DNA of 64,000 nucleotides from Prosthecobacter sp. (GCF_034366625.1 NZ_JAXMIH010000011.1:186001-250000); one strand, 5' to 3'; counted from the first letter of the stretch, positions 16,011-24,706 are shown. The notes: a model not told the origin generated them from the sequence alone. Translations and numbers: made by a program.

Positions 16011-16479
16011 GGGTGTGCGGAGTGGATGTGGATTGCCCAGCGCCTTGATGAGGCGATGGAGTTGAGCGAGTCCGAATGGGCGCAATGGTCCCCTTGGCCG
16101 ATTAGGCGGTACTCGTGGGTGGAACTGGCTGGATGCTCACACGGTGGCGGCATCGAGATTTCCTATGGTCTTGTGCTCAATCGGCGGTTGCTCACCGGCT
16201 CCTTGAGAACTTGCCCGACACTCAGTCAGCGGTTTTGCACCAGCCCTCTGATAGCCCAAGCATGCATGGAATGGCGGTCACTCTGTCAGCGATGTACACC
16301 AGCTTCGAGATAGATCGTTCATTCGATGAACTGACTTGGCCGTGCGATACATCCATAAATACGCAAGGACTATTTTAGACGACCGTGTGGGAATGTGATC
16401 GAATCACTTCTGATGTGGTGCCGATACCGTTAATCATGCGTGCTTCTGACTCAGCACCAGATGGACGATAGGTGGCGTC
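16011..16479. other. Gene-free stretch between HTH and integrase genes
   Basis: Open frames here (for example + 16115-16378) are low quality and match no family. It probably contains the promoter region for the HTH-primase-helicase genes. I see no strong hairpin or repeat. Confidence 0.4.
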
Positions 16480-17796
16480 TCAGGCTCGTTTCCGTTTGAG
16501 GGCGGGAACCTTATCCACGGCGCTGCGAAGGGCTGCCAGTTCGGCGTGGGTGTAACCGGCATTGGTCTTGGTGTCAGCATGGCCGACCAGCTTCATCCGG
16601 GTTTCTTGGGAAACGCCGCTGTTGAACATGCTGCTATTGAAGGTGTGGCGAAGGCTGTGGAAAGAAAGGGAATGAGCGGAGCGACCAGCCGTCCCAGCGA
16701 TGTGCTCCCGCGTCTCTCCGCGTGAGACACCAGCTTTAGCCATGATCCTGATGAAGCCCGTGGAGAGGCCGTGTTTGCCTGCCACGCTGACGCGGGCGAG
16801 AGAAGGGAAGACGGGTGCAGTTAAGTCTGCGGGCAGCTCGATGCTTTCAAAGTAGCCCACCAACTCCGCATGCATTGGCAGAACGAGAGTGGATGCCTTC
16901 TTCCCCTTTTTAGCCAATTTCTGCCGGGTGGTTTTCTGGGGGATGAACCGAATGACCTTTTCTTGGAGGTCGATTCTGTCACGAGTCATGCGCGCAGCAT
17001 CACCCAAACGAAGGCCGCCGAAGGCTGCCAGCAAGATAATGCCACGCCAATCTTCAGAGGGAGCGGCTTTCAGGATCTTGGAGATTTCGACGAAAGTGAG
17101 CGGTTCTCGACTGGTGGAGTCCTCTTCGGGCAGCGGTTCCAAATTGTCGGCGGGGGAGCGCGAGATGTGTCCCTCCTTGGCAGCAGCGAGAAGGGCGCTA
17201 TTCACGTCCTTGAGGTAATGATTGGTGGTCTTAGCGGTGCGGCCTTCGGCTTTGAGCTTGTCGCGGAACTCACGCAGTTTACCGATGGTGAGAGAATCCA
17301 GTGGCAAGACGGCCTGCTCCTCGCCCAGATGCGTTAGAATGGCCTTCACGCTGGCCTTGTAACGTGCCTGTGTGGCGGGCTTTGTGTCGGCGGTTTTCAG
17401 TTTGAGCCATTCATTGAACCAGCCTGCAATGGTCTTCTCTGCGGGCAGCGCCTCACCCGTGCTGGCCTCCACCAGCCTACGGATGTAGTCGCGGCCCAGA
17501 TTGGCAGTAAGGCGCTTCTGCGCGGCTTTGTCTGCTGCCTCGCGGAGAATGGCCAGGATGCGCAGAGAGCCTTCATCACCCGCGCCTGCCGCACGAAAGG
17601 CGTTCTGCTCAAACTCCATCGCTATCTTGAGTGCCTTCTGCTGGTTTTTGTTTTGCTCGCTCGTGTTGTCGCCAACAAGTACTTTCGTTACCTTCTTAAC
17701 GAGCTTCCAGCCCTTCTTGCCACTGGCGTCTGTGACGGGCAGGCGAAAGGCTGCGTAGTAGAACAGGGAGTTAGGACGGGTAAAGGTGCTAGCCAT
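16480..17796 (-). CDS. Tyrosine recombinase / integrase
   Basis: About 438 residues. The N-terminal third is an arm-binding and SAM-like core-binding region; the catalytic domain has Arg near 262 (GGLRLGDAARM), HSLRH near 380, a GHAD histidine and the Tyr nucleophile near 416 (AGYTH). Length and layout fit phage-type integrases that target tRNA genes. Start 17796 sits beside the right arm-like repeat, so integrase binding could repress its own promoter. The gene reads inward from the right att site and presumably catalyses integration at tRNA-Lys. Confidence 0.95.
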   Translation of the reverse strand: MASTFTRPNSLFYYAAFRLPVTDASGKKGWKLVKKVTKVLVGDNTSEQNKNQQKALKIAMEFEQNAFRAAGAGDEGSLRILAILREAADKAAQKRLTANLGRDYIRRLVEASTGEALPAEKTIAGWFNEWLKLKTADTKPATQARYKASVKAILTHLGEEQAVLPLDSLTIGKLREFRDKLKAEGRTAKTTNHYLKDVNSALLAAAKEGHISRSPADNLEPLPEEDSTSREPLTFVEISKILKAAPSEDWRGIILLAAFGGLRLGDAARMTRDRIDLQEKVIRFIPQKTTRQKLAKKGKKASTLVLPMHAELVGYFESIELPADLTAPVFPSLARVSVAGKHGLSTGFIRIMAKAGVSRGETREHIAGTAGRSAHSLSFHSLRHTFNSSMFNSGVSQETRMKLVGHADTKTNAGYTHAELAALRSAVDKVPALKRKRA

Positions 17797-17799
17797 GAT

Positions 17800-17818
17800 G
17801 GGAACATAGTGGGAACAG
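17800..17818 (+). other. Possible integrase arm-type site, right
   Basis: Two GGGAACA units 11 bp apart, 17 of 19 identical to 9861-9879. It overlaps the integrase leader, 3 bp upstream of its ATG. Confidence 0.5.
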
Positions 17819-17903
17819 TCACGGATGTCCAGCATCATCCAAGGAAAGCTATTCCTCTAGTGAGGAGTGTTGTTCGCATTGGTTTCCAGGGGTGTGTATC
17901 GAA

Positions 17904-17940
17904 TCGAGGGTTCGATCCCCTCCCTGCGTACCATTTTCAT
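17904..17940 (+). repeat. attR core (direct repeat, right copy)
   Basis: Perfect 37-bp copy of 9781-9817. It carries a tRNA-Lys 3' fragment without the rest of the tRNA, which marks the right end of the element. Confidence 0.92.
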
Positions 17941-18005
17941 CGAAACGATTCAAGCGGCATGGTGGATGAAACTTACCAAGCAGCGGAGGCGTTCAGACCG
18001 GACGC

Positions 18006-19565
18006 ATGAAATCACCGCTTCTTCTTTCCGCCGCCTGTCTCTTCACTTCCACGCTCGTTGCCGGTGATTGGAATCAATGGCGCGGTCCTGACCGCAACGG
18101 CGTGTCACAGGACACCAGCCCCATCGCCAATGCATTTCCGGCGGAAGGATTGAAGAAGGCCTGGGAGAGCGAGTTCATCCCCAGCAACGAATACGGCGGC
18201 CACGGCAGCCCGGTGGTCAGTGGTGAACGGGTGTTTCTCAGCGTCGTGTGGCATGAGCGCGTGCCCTCGGAGACGCGCGAGATCGACACCGAGGTCATGC
18301 AGCAGCTCAATCATCGCGGCACCACGCCGGAACTGGCGAAGAAGCTCGAAGAAACACGCCTGAACCTGCCGAAGTTGCGCGGCGAGAAGTTCGACGAATG
18401 GGTGTTGCAGTGGCGGAAGGACAACCTCACGGAAAAAGAGGAGATCAACATCGGCACCTGGGTCGCCTCGCGTTTCAAGGCCGGCAAAGCCGCCATCGCC
18501 CTCGAATGGCTCGAAAAGATGTCGGGCCGCCAAGGCAAACCGTTCGCGAATGCCGAAGCTTTCACCCAATGGCTCGATGACGAAGGCTTCCCGCCGGACG
18601 TGAAGGAGAAGATGATCGCAGTGATGCCTAACACGGTGAAGATCGCGCAAGACGTGATTTTGTGCCTCGATCTGGCCACGGGCAAACAAGTTTGGAAGTA
18701 CACCAAGCCCGGCAAACCGAGCGGCCGCCAGTCCTCCAGCACCTGCGCCGTCGTGGATGGCAAGGTGTATGCCGCCTGCAGCACGGAACTCCTCTGCGTG
18801 AACGAAGCGGACGGCAAGCTCGTCTGGTCCACGCCGTTGTCCGCGAAAGGCCCCGCCGCTTCACCATTGGTCGTCGGCGACCGCATTTACATGGCCGCCG
18901 GTGTGGCCTGCGCGTTCTCGAAGGCCGATGGCAAACTGCTGTGGGAGCAGAAAGACGCCAAAGGCACCATCGCCAGTCCGACGTGGTGGGCACCGGCCAG
19001 CGGCAAGCCCGTGCTCGTCATTCATGGCAACAACGCGCTCTACGGCATCGATCCCGAAACCGGCAGCATGAAGTGGACAGCCGAAGGCGGCAGCCAGAGC
19101 ACGCCCGTGGCCAGCGGCGACTGGCTGGTGCTTTACAGCGGCACCGAGGGCGTGGGCCTGCGCGCTTACAGGATGCAGGCCGATGGCAAGCCCAAGGCCG
19201 CATGGTCGCATTTCTGGGTCACGCGCCGCTACACCGGCAGTCCCATTATTCATGAAGGCAACGTCTATCACTGCTGCGGCGAGAAGCATCAGTGCATCGA
19301 TCTCGAAACCGGCGCGGTGAAGTGGGTCGTGAACGAAATCAACAGCACCATCACCTCCCCGCTGCTGGCGGATGGCAAGCTGCTCGTCTATGAGAACAAC
19401 GGCACGCACGTTCGCATGGTCAAGGCCACCAACGCGGCCTACGAACAGCTTGGCCGCGCCAAGACGGATGCCATGGGCTGCTCATCGCCGGCGATTGCGA
19501 ATGGCAGGCTCATCGTGAGGCAGAAGGACAAGCTGGTGTGCTTCGATCTCAGGCCGGTGAAATAG
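18006..19565 (+). CDS. PQQ-binding-like beta-propeller protein (exported)
   Basis: The 519-residue protein starts with a signal peptide (cleavage near residue 19), then WNQWRGPDRNG, a motif common at the start of verrucomicrobial and planctomycetal PQQ-like proteins. Repeated propeller blades follow (for example DLATGKQVWKY, NEADGKLVWSTP, DPETGSMKWTAEGG, DLETGAVKWV). A helical insertion spans about residues 95-205. The repeats resemble PQQ dehydrogenases and BamB; no dehydrogenase residues are evident, so a binding or scaffold role is as likely as catalysis. Its 3' end overlaps the convergent ygfZ-like gene by 17 bp. Confidence 0.85.
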   Translation: MKSPLLLSAACLFTSTLVAGDWNQWRGPDRNGVSQDTSPIANAFPAEGLKKAWESEFIPSNEYGGHGSPVVSGERVFLSVVWHERVPSETREIDTEVMQQLNHRGTTPELAKKLEETRLNLPKLRGEKFDEWVLQWRKDNLTEKEEINIGTWVASRFKAGKAAIALEWLEKMSGRQGKPFANAEAFTQWLDDEGFPPDVKEKMIAVMPNTVKIAQDVILCLDLATGKQVWKYTKPGKPSGRQSSSTCAVVDGKVYAACSTELLCVNEADGKLVWSTPLSAKGPAASPLVVGDRIYMAAGVACAFSKADGKLLWEQKDAKGTIASPTWWAPASGKPVLVIHGNNALYGIDPETGSMKWTAEGGSQSTPVASGDWLVLYSGTEGVGLRAYRMQADGKPKAAWSHFWVTRRYTGSPIIHEGNVYHCCGEKHQCIDLETGAVKWVVNEINSTITSPLLADGKLLVYENNGTHVRMVKATNAAYEQLGRAKTDAMGCSSPAIANGRLIVRQKDKLVCFDLRPVK

Positions 19566-20433
19566 GCTGTCCGTCGCTACCTCCCGCACGCAGGCCGGCT
19601 GCGGCGATTCCCTGCCGCACCATTGCCAGGCCGCTCGTCAAGCTGGTCACCGGGTGTTTGGCGATGCTTGTGATCTTCCCGACAGCTTTTTCAGCCCAAA
19701 GCTCCTCACCGACATTCACCACGGCCTCCGTTTCGAATGCAATCAACTCCCTCGGCATCTTCCCGGTCGTTTTGATGCGTGAAAGCACCTCCTGCCCGAT
19801 GTAGCAGCCTTTGGCGAAATCCATCGCGCGGGTTTCGATGCCGGCCTCGGGCGGAAACGTCTCCGTGTTCAGTTCATGTGGCCAGCGCGGCACCTTTTGC
19901 AGGATGCGCCAGGTTTCGATCTCCTCGTCGCTCAGCACACGGCATCCCGGCTCGAATGAAGCTCCTGCTGGCAGCCACACGTCCACGCCATCGACGCCAA
20001 ATCGTGTCGAACGCAGGGAGTACGACGGACACTCCTGTCCGTCGATGTCGCGCTCCCGACAGACAGGAGTGTCTGTCGTACTGCCCCAGACATGCCAGAT
20101 CTGCCATTCGTCGCTGACATCGGTCAATTCGGCGTCATCCGCCACGATGTAGCGTTCCAGGCGCATGCCGAGTGTTTCACGCAATCCGGGTTCGGCATCA
20201 AGGAAGAGCGCATCCTCCCGCGTGTGAATGAACACATCACCGGCGATGCGGCCCTTCGCATCCGTCACACAGGCATAGAGCGTCTCATCCGTCTTCACGC
20301 GGCGTACGTCATTCGTCACCTGACCGTTCAGGTAGCGCACCCGGTCCGCGCCGGTGAGGCGGAACTTGGCGCGTGACGATAGATTAACGGCGGCTCCATG
20401 CGTGGTGATGTCTTGAAACAGTTCGGCGGTCAT
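19549..20433 (-). CDS. ygfZ: YgfZ/GcvT-like folate-binding protein
   Basis: About 294 residues of the YgfZ family, which binds tetrahydrofolate and supports iron-sulfur cluster enzymes. The signature KGCYIGQEV is at about 207-215. The N-terminal RYLNGQVTNDV motif (near 35) is also typical. Residues about 117-138 (TDTPVCRERDIDGQECPSYS) are encoded by a 64-bp paired hairpin inserted in frame, so this loop is probably a late, dispensable addition. Start 20433 is chosen because the upstream extension is unlike the family. Confidence 0.87.
   Translation of the reverse strand: MTAELFQDITTHGAAVNLSSRAKFRLTGADRVRYLNGQVTNDVRRVKTDETLYACVTDAKGRIAGDVFIHTREDALFLDAEPGLRETLGMRLERYIVADDAELTDVSDEWQIWHVWGSTTDTPVCRERDIDGQECPSYSLRSTRFGVDGVDVWLPAGASFEPGCRVLSDEEIETWRILQKVPRWPHELNTETFPPEAGIETRAMDFAKGCYIGQEVLSRIKTTGKMPRELIAFETEAVVNVGEELWAEKAVGKITSIAKHPVTSLTSGLAMVRQGIAAAGLRAGGSDGQPISPA
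20019..20082. repeat. Paired REP-like hairpins inside ygfZ coding sequence
   Basis: Two 26-bp arms (20019-20044 and 20057-20082) are inverse complements with two mismatches, separated by 12 bp. Each arm is itself a hairpin (GACGGACA-CTCC-TGTCCGTC and GACAGACA-GGAG-TGTCTGTC). It lies wholly within an intact reading frame. Confidence 0.8.
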
Positions 20434-20526
20434 GCGGCATGAATGGGCGGGCGCTGCGGTGTGGCAAGCCGCCAAAGCTCACGGATCGTTTGACTCGTCA
20501 CTCTGTGCGAGTATTTGCCTCAACCT

Positions 20527-21624
20527 ATGCGTCCTCTTTTTCTCCTTCTCGCCGCCGCTGTTTTAACCACGCTGGTCCCGCAGGCCGCCGCCCAGGCTCC
20601 AGCGGCCGCCCCGGCCGCCAAGGTCCGTGTCGTTACTCGCAATCTCGAACCCTTCTCGTTTGATAAAGAGGGGCGTCGTGTCGGTTATGCCGCCGAATTG
20701 TGGGACCAGCTCGCCCGCGAGACCGGCCTCGAATACGATGTGCAGGTGGTCAAAACCGCGCAGGAAATCATCGACGCGGTGAAGAACAAGACCGCCGATG
20801 TGGGCGTCGGCGCCATCAGCGTGACGGCCAAACGCGAGGAGATCATCGATTTCACGCAGCCGTTCTATGAGTCCGGCCTTCAGGTGCTCGTCGCTGGTGG
20901 TGGTGGCAGCTTTGCGGACAACATTCTCCAGCTCCTTGGCAATCTGTTCAGTCTGGAGCTCATCGGCATGTTCCTGCTGCTCATCGGCACGATGTTTTTG
21001 ATCTCTCATCTCGTCTGGCGCTACGAGCACAAGGTGAACGGCGACCAGTGGCCGGAGGACTACAAGGCGGGCATCTGGGAATCGTTCTGGTGGACGCTCA
21101 GCACGCTGCTCGTCGGTGGTGCGGACAACAAAGGCCCTGTGGGCGTTGGCGGACGCATCGTCGCCATCGTGTGGATGCTGCTGAGCATTGTGCTTGTGTC
21201 CTTGCTCACGGCTTCATTTACCACCGTGCTGACCGTCAACTCCCTCAAGGGCGACATCAACGGCCCTGGCGATCTTCCTGGTCGCAAAGTCGCCACGGTC
21301 AAAGGCAGCACGACTGAAGGCACGCTCACCACCAAGGGGGTCAAGGTCGTGTCCTTCCTCACTCCGGCGGAATGTGTCGTGGCGCTCAAGGGCGGCGATG
21401 TTCAGGCGGTTGTGTATGACGCTCCGGTGCTCCAATACGAAGCTGGCAAGATGAATGACGAAAAACTACAAATGGTCGGCCCCGTGTTTGAGCGTCAGAA
21501 CTACGCCTTCGCCCTTCAGCAGGACAGCCCGCTGCGCGAGCGTCTCAACCAAGCCCTCTTGAAACTCTCGGAGCAAGGCGTCGGCAACGAGTTGCGGAAG
21601 AAGTACTTCGGCGAGGATCAGTAG
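20527..21624 (+). CDS. Bacterial ionotropic glutamate receptor-like channel (GluR0-like)
   Basis: About 365 residues: a signal peptide, a periplasmic-binding lobe (about 32-130), membrane helix (about 143-165), pore loop (about 183-201), second helix (about 208-231), then the second binding lobe (about 245-362). This S1-M1-P-M2-S2 order is that of prokaryotic glutamate receptor channels. The pore reads TLLVGGAD where K+-selective relatives such as GluR0 have TVGYG, so the selectivity may differ. The ligand is probably an amino acid. ATG 20527 is preferred over an upstream TTG (20515). It stands alone in front of a heptamer-repeat region. Confidence 0.85.
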   Translation: MRPLFLLLAAAVLTTLVPQAAAQAPAAAPAAKVRVVTRNLEPFSFDKEGRRVGYAAELWDQLARETGLEYDVQVVKTAQEIIDAVKNKTADVGVGAISVTAKREEIIDFTQPFYESGLQVLVAGGGGSFADNILQLLGNLFSLELIGMFLLLIGTMFLISHLVWRYEHKVNGDQWPEDYKAGIWESFWWTLSTLLVGGADNKGPVGVGGRIVAIVWMLLSIVLVSLLTASFTTVLTVNSLKGDINGPGDLPGRKVATVKGSTTEGTLTTKGVKVVSFLTPAECVVALKGGDVQAVVYDAPVLQYEAGKMNDEKLQMVGPVFERQNYAFALQQDSPLRERLNQALLKLSEQGVGNELRKKYFGEDQ

Positions 21625-21634
21625 CTCCCGAGGT

Positions 21635-21725
21635 AGTTGATAGTGGATGGTTGATAGTGGATCGACGGACCAGCAACGGCTGGCGAAGTGTCGGGCCATC
21701 AACTATCAACTCTGAACCATCAACT
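21635..21725. repeat. Inverted heptamer-repeat arms
   Basis: The left arm is four heptamers (AGTTGAT, AGTGGAT, GGTTGAT, AGTGGAT; 21635-21662). The right arm is four reverse-complement-type heptamers (ATCAACT, ATCAACT, CTGAACC, ATCAACT; 21698-21725). The arms can pair around a 35-bp centre. It lies between the channel gene and the Mpv17-like gene and could also act as a terminator. Confidence 0.7.
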
Positions 21726-21730
21726 GCTCC

Positions 21731-22435
21731 ATGTCCTCCATCCCATCTCCCGGCATCCTCGCCACGATAGCGGCGGTGTTTCGGCAGAACCGTGTGCCCT
21801 GCCTCGTGCTGAACCTTTTCGCGGTGGCCTTGGTGGCCAGCTACTACCAGGTTCCGTCGCTGGCGGGTTTCTGGGAGTTGGTGGGAGATTTTAAGACGCG
21901 CTGGTCGTTCGTCTTTTCCTGCGTTTCCACGATGTTCGCCGCAGCGGTGATGCCCTTCTTCATCCTGATGGCGATGGGAACGCTGCCGTCTGAGGGAAGA
22001 TGGCAACGTCTCGCGCTGCTCATGCTGTTCTGGGGCTATCGCGGCATGGAGATCGACCTGTTCTATCGCTTTCAGGGCTGGCTGTTCGGCCAGGGTAATG
22101 ATGCACGCACACTCCTCATCAAGGTCGTCGTCGATCAGTTCGTTCTCAGTCCGCTGTGGTTCGTGCCCACCTACGTCATCGCGCTGCGCTGGGTGGATCT
22201 CGGTGGCTCGTGGTCGCACCTTCGCGCCTCCCTCGACCGCGAGTTCTGGACGCGCACCTGTCCGATGGTGCTCATCACCAACTGGATCATCTGGATTCCC
22301 GCCCTCGCCTGCGTTTACAGCCTCCCCGCCGCCCTCCAGTTCCCGCTGTTCACCATAGTCATGTGTTTTTTCATTCTCGTCGTGACGGTGATGACGCGGA
22401 GAAAGAATGAGGCTGACAAACCGGCGAAAATGTGA
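21731..22435 (+). CDS. Mpv17/PMP22-like membrane protein
   Basis: The 234-residue protein has about five or six hydrophobic segments. The segment DQFVLSPLWFVPTYVIALRW (about 136-155), followed by a W-rich part and WIIWIPALACVYSLP, resembles the Mpv17/PMP22 family of small channel-like membrane proteins. These are best known from eukaryotic organelles; bacterial roles are unknown. The call rests on pattern resemblance. The start is immediately after the heptamer repeats. Confidence 0.65.
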   Translation: MSSIPSPGILATIAAVFRQNRVPCLVLNLFAVALVASYYQVPSLAGFWELVGDFKTRWSFVFSCVSTMFAAAVMPFFILMAMGTLPSEGRWQRLALLMLFWGYRGMEIDLFYRFQGWLFGQGNDARTLLIKVVVDQFVLSPLWFVPTYVIALRWVDLGGSWSHLRASLDREFWTRTCPMVLITNWIIWIPALACVYSLPAALQFPLFTIVMCFFILVVTVMTRRKNEADKPAKM

Positions 22436-22471
22436 ACGTTGGATTACTGGATGGATTGAAAAAGCAAACGC

Positions 22472-23161
22472 ATGCCAAAGCCAAGATCACTTCTTCTCCG
22501 ATATCGACAATTGAGTGTCTGGAACAAGATCGGCTTCTGGGGGTCTGTAACTTCGTTGATTGGGATTTGTTTATACTTTTTACCCAATGGCTCGGGCATT
22601 CAGCAAACGATGACTAATTCTCCTGGTGGGATTCAAGCAGGTCGTGATGTTGTAATTAATTCGGACAAGCATCTGATCCATTCGCTTTCACTTCATGTGG
22701 CTGTAGCAGCAGACACACTGCCTGCTGAACCTTCAGGGCCTCGAATCGCAGCCGGACTTGGTTCGTTTATCGCTCTATTTAGTGCCGATAAAACACGAAT
22801 CCGGTTCAAGACTGATTTTACGTTGAGTCATCAGCAAGTAGGCAGAACGAGAAGGCGGGTTGAATTTATTTATACCCCAGAGACACCGGACCAGATCCTT
22901 GGCAAGGAGATAGATTTTCTGGGTCAGATTGAGTTGCTCGTCGTCAATTACTCCGAGATTTTCGACACTCTCAAATTCAATACGAAGAACAAGAATGCCC
23001 AGCTTCAATGTCTTGTTTTCCTCAATGGTGTAAAGATCGCGACTTTCAGCACTGGAGAAGAATTTGAGGGAACGCTGAACGTTGGCCAAATCAATCTCAG
23101 CGTTACTGAAGCGTTTGCCCCGATTCCCTCGGCTTATGCCGGCCTTATTTCGAACCGCTGA
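22472..23161 (+). CDS. Hypothetical membrane-anchored protein
   Basis: A 229-residue protein with one hydrophobic helix (about 20-38), then NSPGGIQAGRDVVIN (about 49-63), a pattern often seen after a membrane segment in bacterial proteins of unknown function. A soluble domain of beta character follows (about 85-225). The gene is visibly richer in A+T than its neighbours, which suggests recent transfer. No family recognised. It starts 36 bp after the Mpv17-like gene. Confidence 0.6.
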   Translation: MPKPRSLLLRYRQLSVWNKIGFWGSVTSLIGICLYFLPNGSGIQQTMTNSPGGIQAGRDVVINSDKHLIHSLSLHVAVAADTLPAEPSGPRIAAGLGSFIALFSADKTRIRFKTDFTLSHQQVGRTRRRVEFIYTPETPDQILGKEIDFLGQIELLVVNYSEIFDTLKFNTKNKNAQLQCLVFLNGVKIATFSTGEEFEGTLNVGQINLSVTEAFAPIPSAYAGLISNR

Positions 23162-23182
23162 GTATTAAAATCTCGCGTCCAA

Positions 23183-24706
23183 TCACCGCCAAAACTTCTC
23201 CACCGCCGCGACCAGGCCGGGGATGCTGTTCTCCTTGGCTTCGACATCGACCTTGAGACCGCGCTCGGTGATGGCGGCGCTGGTGACGGGGCCGATGCTG
23301 GCGATTTTGATGCCTTCAGGGAGCGTGACTTTGAGATTGAGGAAATGCTCGACGGTGGAGGCGCTGGTGAAGGTGATCATGTCCGCGCCTTCAGCCTTCA
23401 GGCGGGCGAGGGCTTCGAGATTGTCCTCGGTTTCTGCCACAGTGCGGTAGGCGATGGCTTCATCGACGATGGCACCCATGCCGGTGAGCTCGTTGGCGAT
23501 GACTTCGCGTGTTTCCTCAGCACGTACCCAGAGCACTTTGACGTTCTCCATGTCCTGATGATCCTTGAAGGCTTTGACGAGGCCTTCGGCGACGAATTTT
23601 TTGTCGGGCATCAAATCGACGGCGAGGAAGCGTGCTTTCACCTTGTCAGCCGTGCCGGGCCCGATGCAGGCGATGCGGACGCCGCCGATGCAGCGGGCGT
23701 CGTTGAAGAGCTTGTCGAACATGGTGAAGAAGGCATCCACGCCGTTCGGGCTGGTGAAGATGATCCAGTCGTAGGTGTGGCAGTCGTTCACCAGTTCGCC
23801 GAACGTTTTCTGATCGGTGGCGGGTTCAGTGCGGATGGTGGGCACCTCGATGACATCAGCGCCGATTTGCGCGAGCTGTTTGCTGAGCACACCGGCCTGC
23901 TGACGCGTGCGGGTGACGACGATCTTCTTGCCAAACAGCGGACGGTCTTCAAACCAGTTCAAGTGCGGACGCTCGGTGACGACATCGCCGATGACGGCGA
24001 CGGCGGGGGCTTTGAAGCCTGCGGCTTTCACTTTGGCGGCGATGTCGGCCAGTGTGCCGACGAGCGTCTGCTGGCAGCCATGCGTGGCCCAGCGCACGAG
24101 GGCGACGGGGGTTTCCGGCTTCGCGCCGTGCTTCAAGAACTGCGCGGTGATCTCGTCGATGCGCTCGACGCCCATGAGGAAGACCTTGGTGCCGTCGGCC
24201 TGCGCGAGCTTGGCGTAGTTGAGCGAGGTGTCCGGCTTGGTGGGATCTTCGTGGCCGGTGAAGATGGTGAGCTGGGACGCATGCGAACGATGTGTGACCG
24301 GAATGCCCGCGTAAGCCGGACCGGCGATGGCGGAGGTGATGCCGGGCACGATTTCAAATTTCACGCCCGCTTCGTAAAGCTCGGCGGCTTCCTCGGCTCC
24401 GCGTCCGAACAGCACGGGATCGCCACCCTTCAAGCGCGTGACGGTTTTGCCCTCCGTGGTGAGCTTGACGATGAGCTTGTTGATCTCCTCCTGCGGCAGC
24501 GTGTGATCGCCTGCCTTCTTGCCGACGTAGATGCGCTCGGTGCCGGGCTTGGCGTAGCGGAGATGCTCGGGATTGCAGAGGTAGTCGTACACGAGCACGT
24601 CGGCGGCCTCAATGCAGTCCTTGCCCTTGAGCGTGAGAAGTCCGGGATCGCCGGGACCGGCGCCGACGAGGTAACAAATGCCAGGGGTGGTTGTCTTGGA
24701 GGCCAT
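23183..24706 (-). CDS. cobA-hemD: Uroporphyrinogen-III C-methyltransferase / uroporphyrinogen-III synthase fusion
   Basis: The protein is about 507 residues. The N-terminal half is a SAM-dependent uroporphyrinogen-III methyltransferase (LVGAGPGDPGLLT near 12, RLKGGDPVLFGRG near 91, IPVTHR near 134) that makes precorrin-2. The C-terminal half (about 255-507) is HemD, which closes the tetrapyrrole ring; FTSPNGVDAFF and ITFTSASTVEHFL are typical. It thus joins the last shared step and the first siroheme/cobalamin step. Start 24706 gives a normal N terminus; the frame stays open to 25465 only as an antisense shadow of tilS. The CbiX-type chelatase is nearby. Confidence 0.94.
   Translation of the reverse strand: MASKTTTPGICYLVGAGPGDPGLLTLKGKDCIEAADVLVYDYLCNPEHLRYAKPGTERIYVGKKAGDHTLPQEEINKLIVKLTTEGKTVTRLKGGDPVLFGRGAEEAAELYEAGVKFEIVPGITSAIAGPAYAGIPVTHRSHASQLTIFTGHEDPTKPDTSLNYAKLAQADGTKVFLMGVERIDEITAQFLKHGAKPETPVALVRWATHGCQQTLVGTLADIAAKVKAAGFKAPAVAVIGDVVTERPHLNWFEDRPLFGKKIVVTRTRQQAGVLSKQLAQIGADVIEVPTIRTEPATDQKTFGELVNDCHTYDWIIFTSPNGVDAFFTMFDKLFNDARCIGGVRIACIGPGTADKVKARFLAVDLMPDKKFVAEGLVKAFKDHQDMENVKVLWVRAEETREVIANELTGMGAIVDEAIAYRTVAETEDNLEALARLKAEGADMITFTSASTVEHFLNLKVTLPEGIKIASIGPVTSAAITERGLKVDVEAKENSIPGLVAAVEKFWR

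Larger units (their letters stand above)
9781..17940. mobile_element. Integrated satellite-like/plasmid-like element in tRNA-Lys
   Basis: The element is bounded by perfect 37-bp direct repeats: 9781-9817, which is the tRNA 3' end plus TTTTCAT, and 17904-17940. The unit length is 8123 bp. A tyrosine integrase gene lies just inside the right end and reads inward, as is typical for tRNA-targeting elements. Cargo and replication genes fill it: PIN toxin-antitoxin, ArdC-like metallopeptidase, secreted protein, iterons, RepA-like helicase, TOPRIM primase and excisionase-like HTH. No capsid, terminase, relaxase or type IV secretion gene is visible. It may therefore be a phage satellite, an integrated plasmid, or an element mobilised by a helper. 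Confidence 0.88.
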
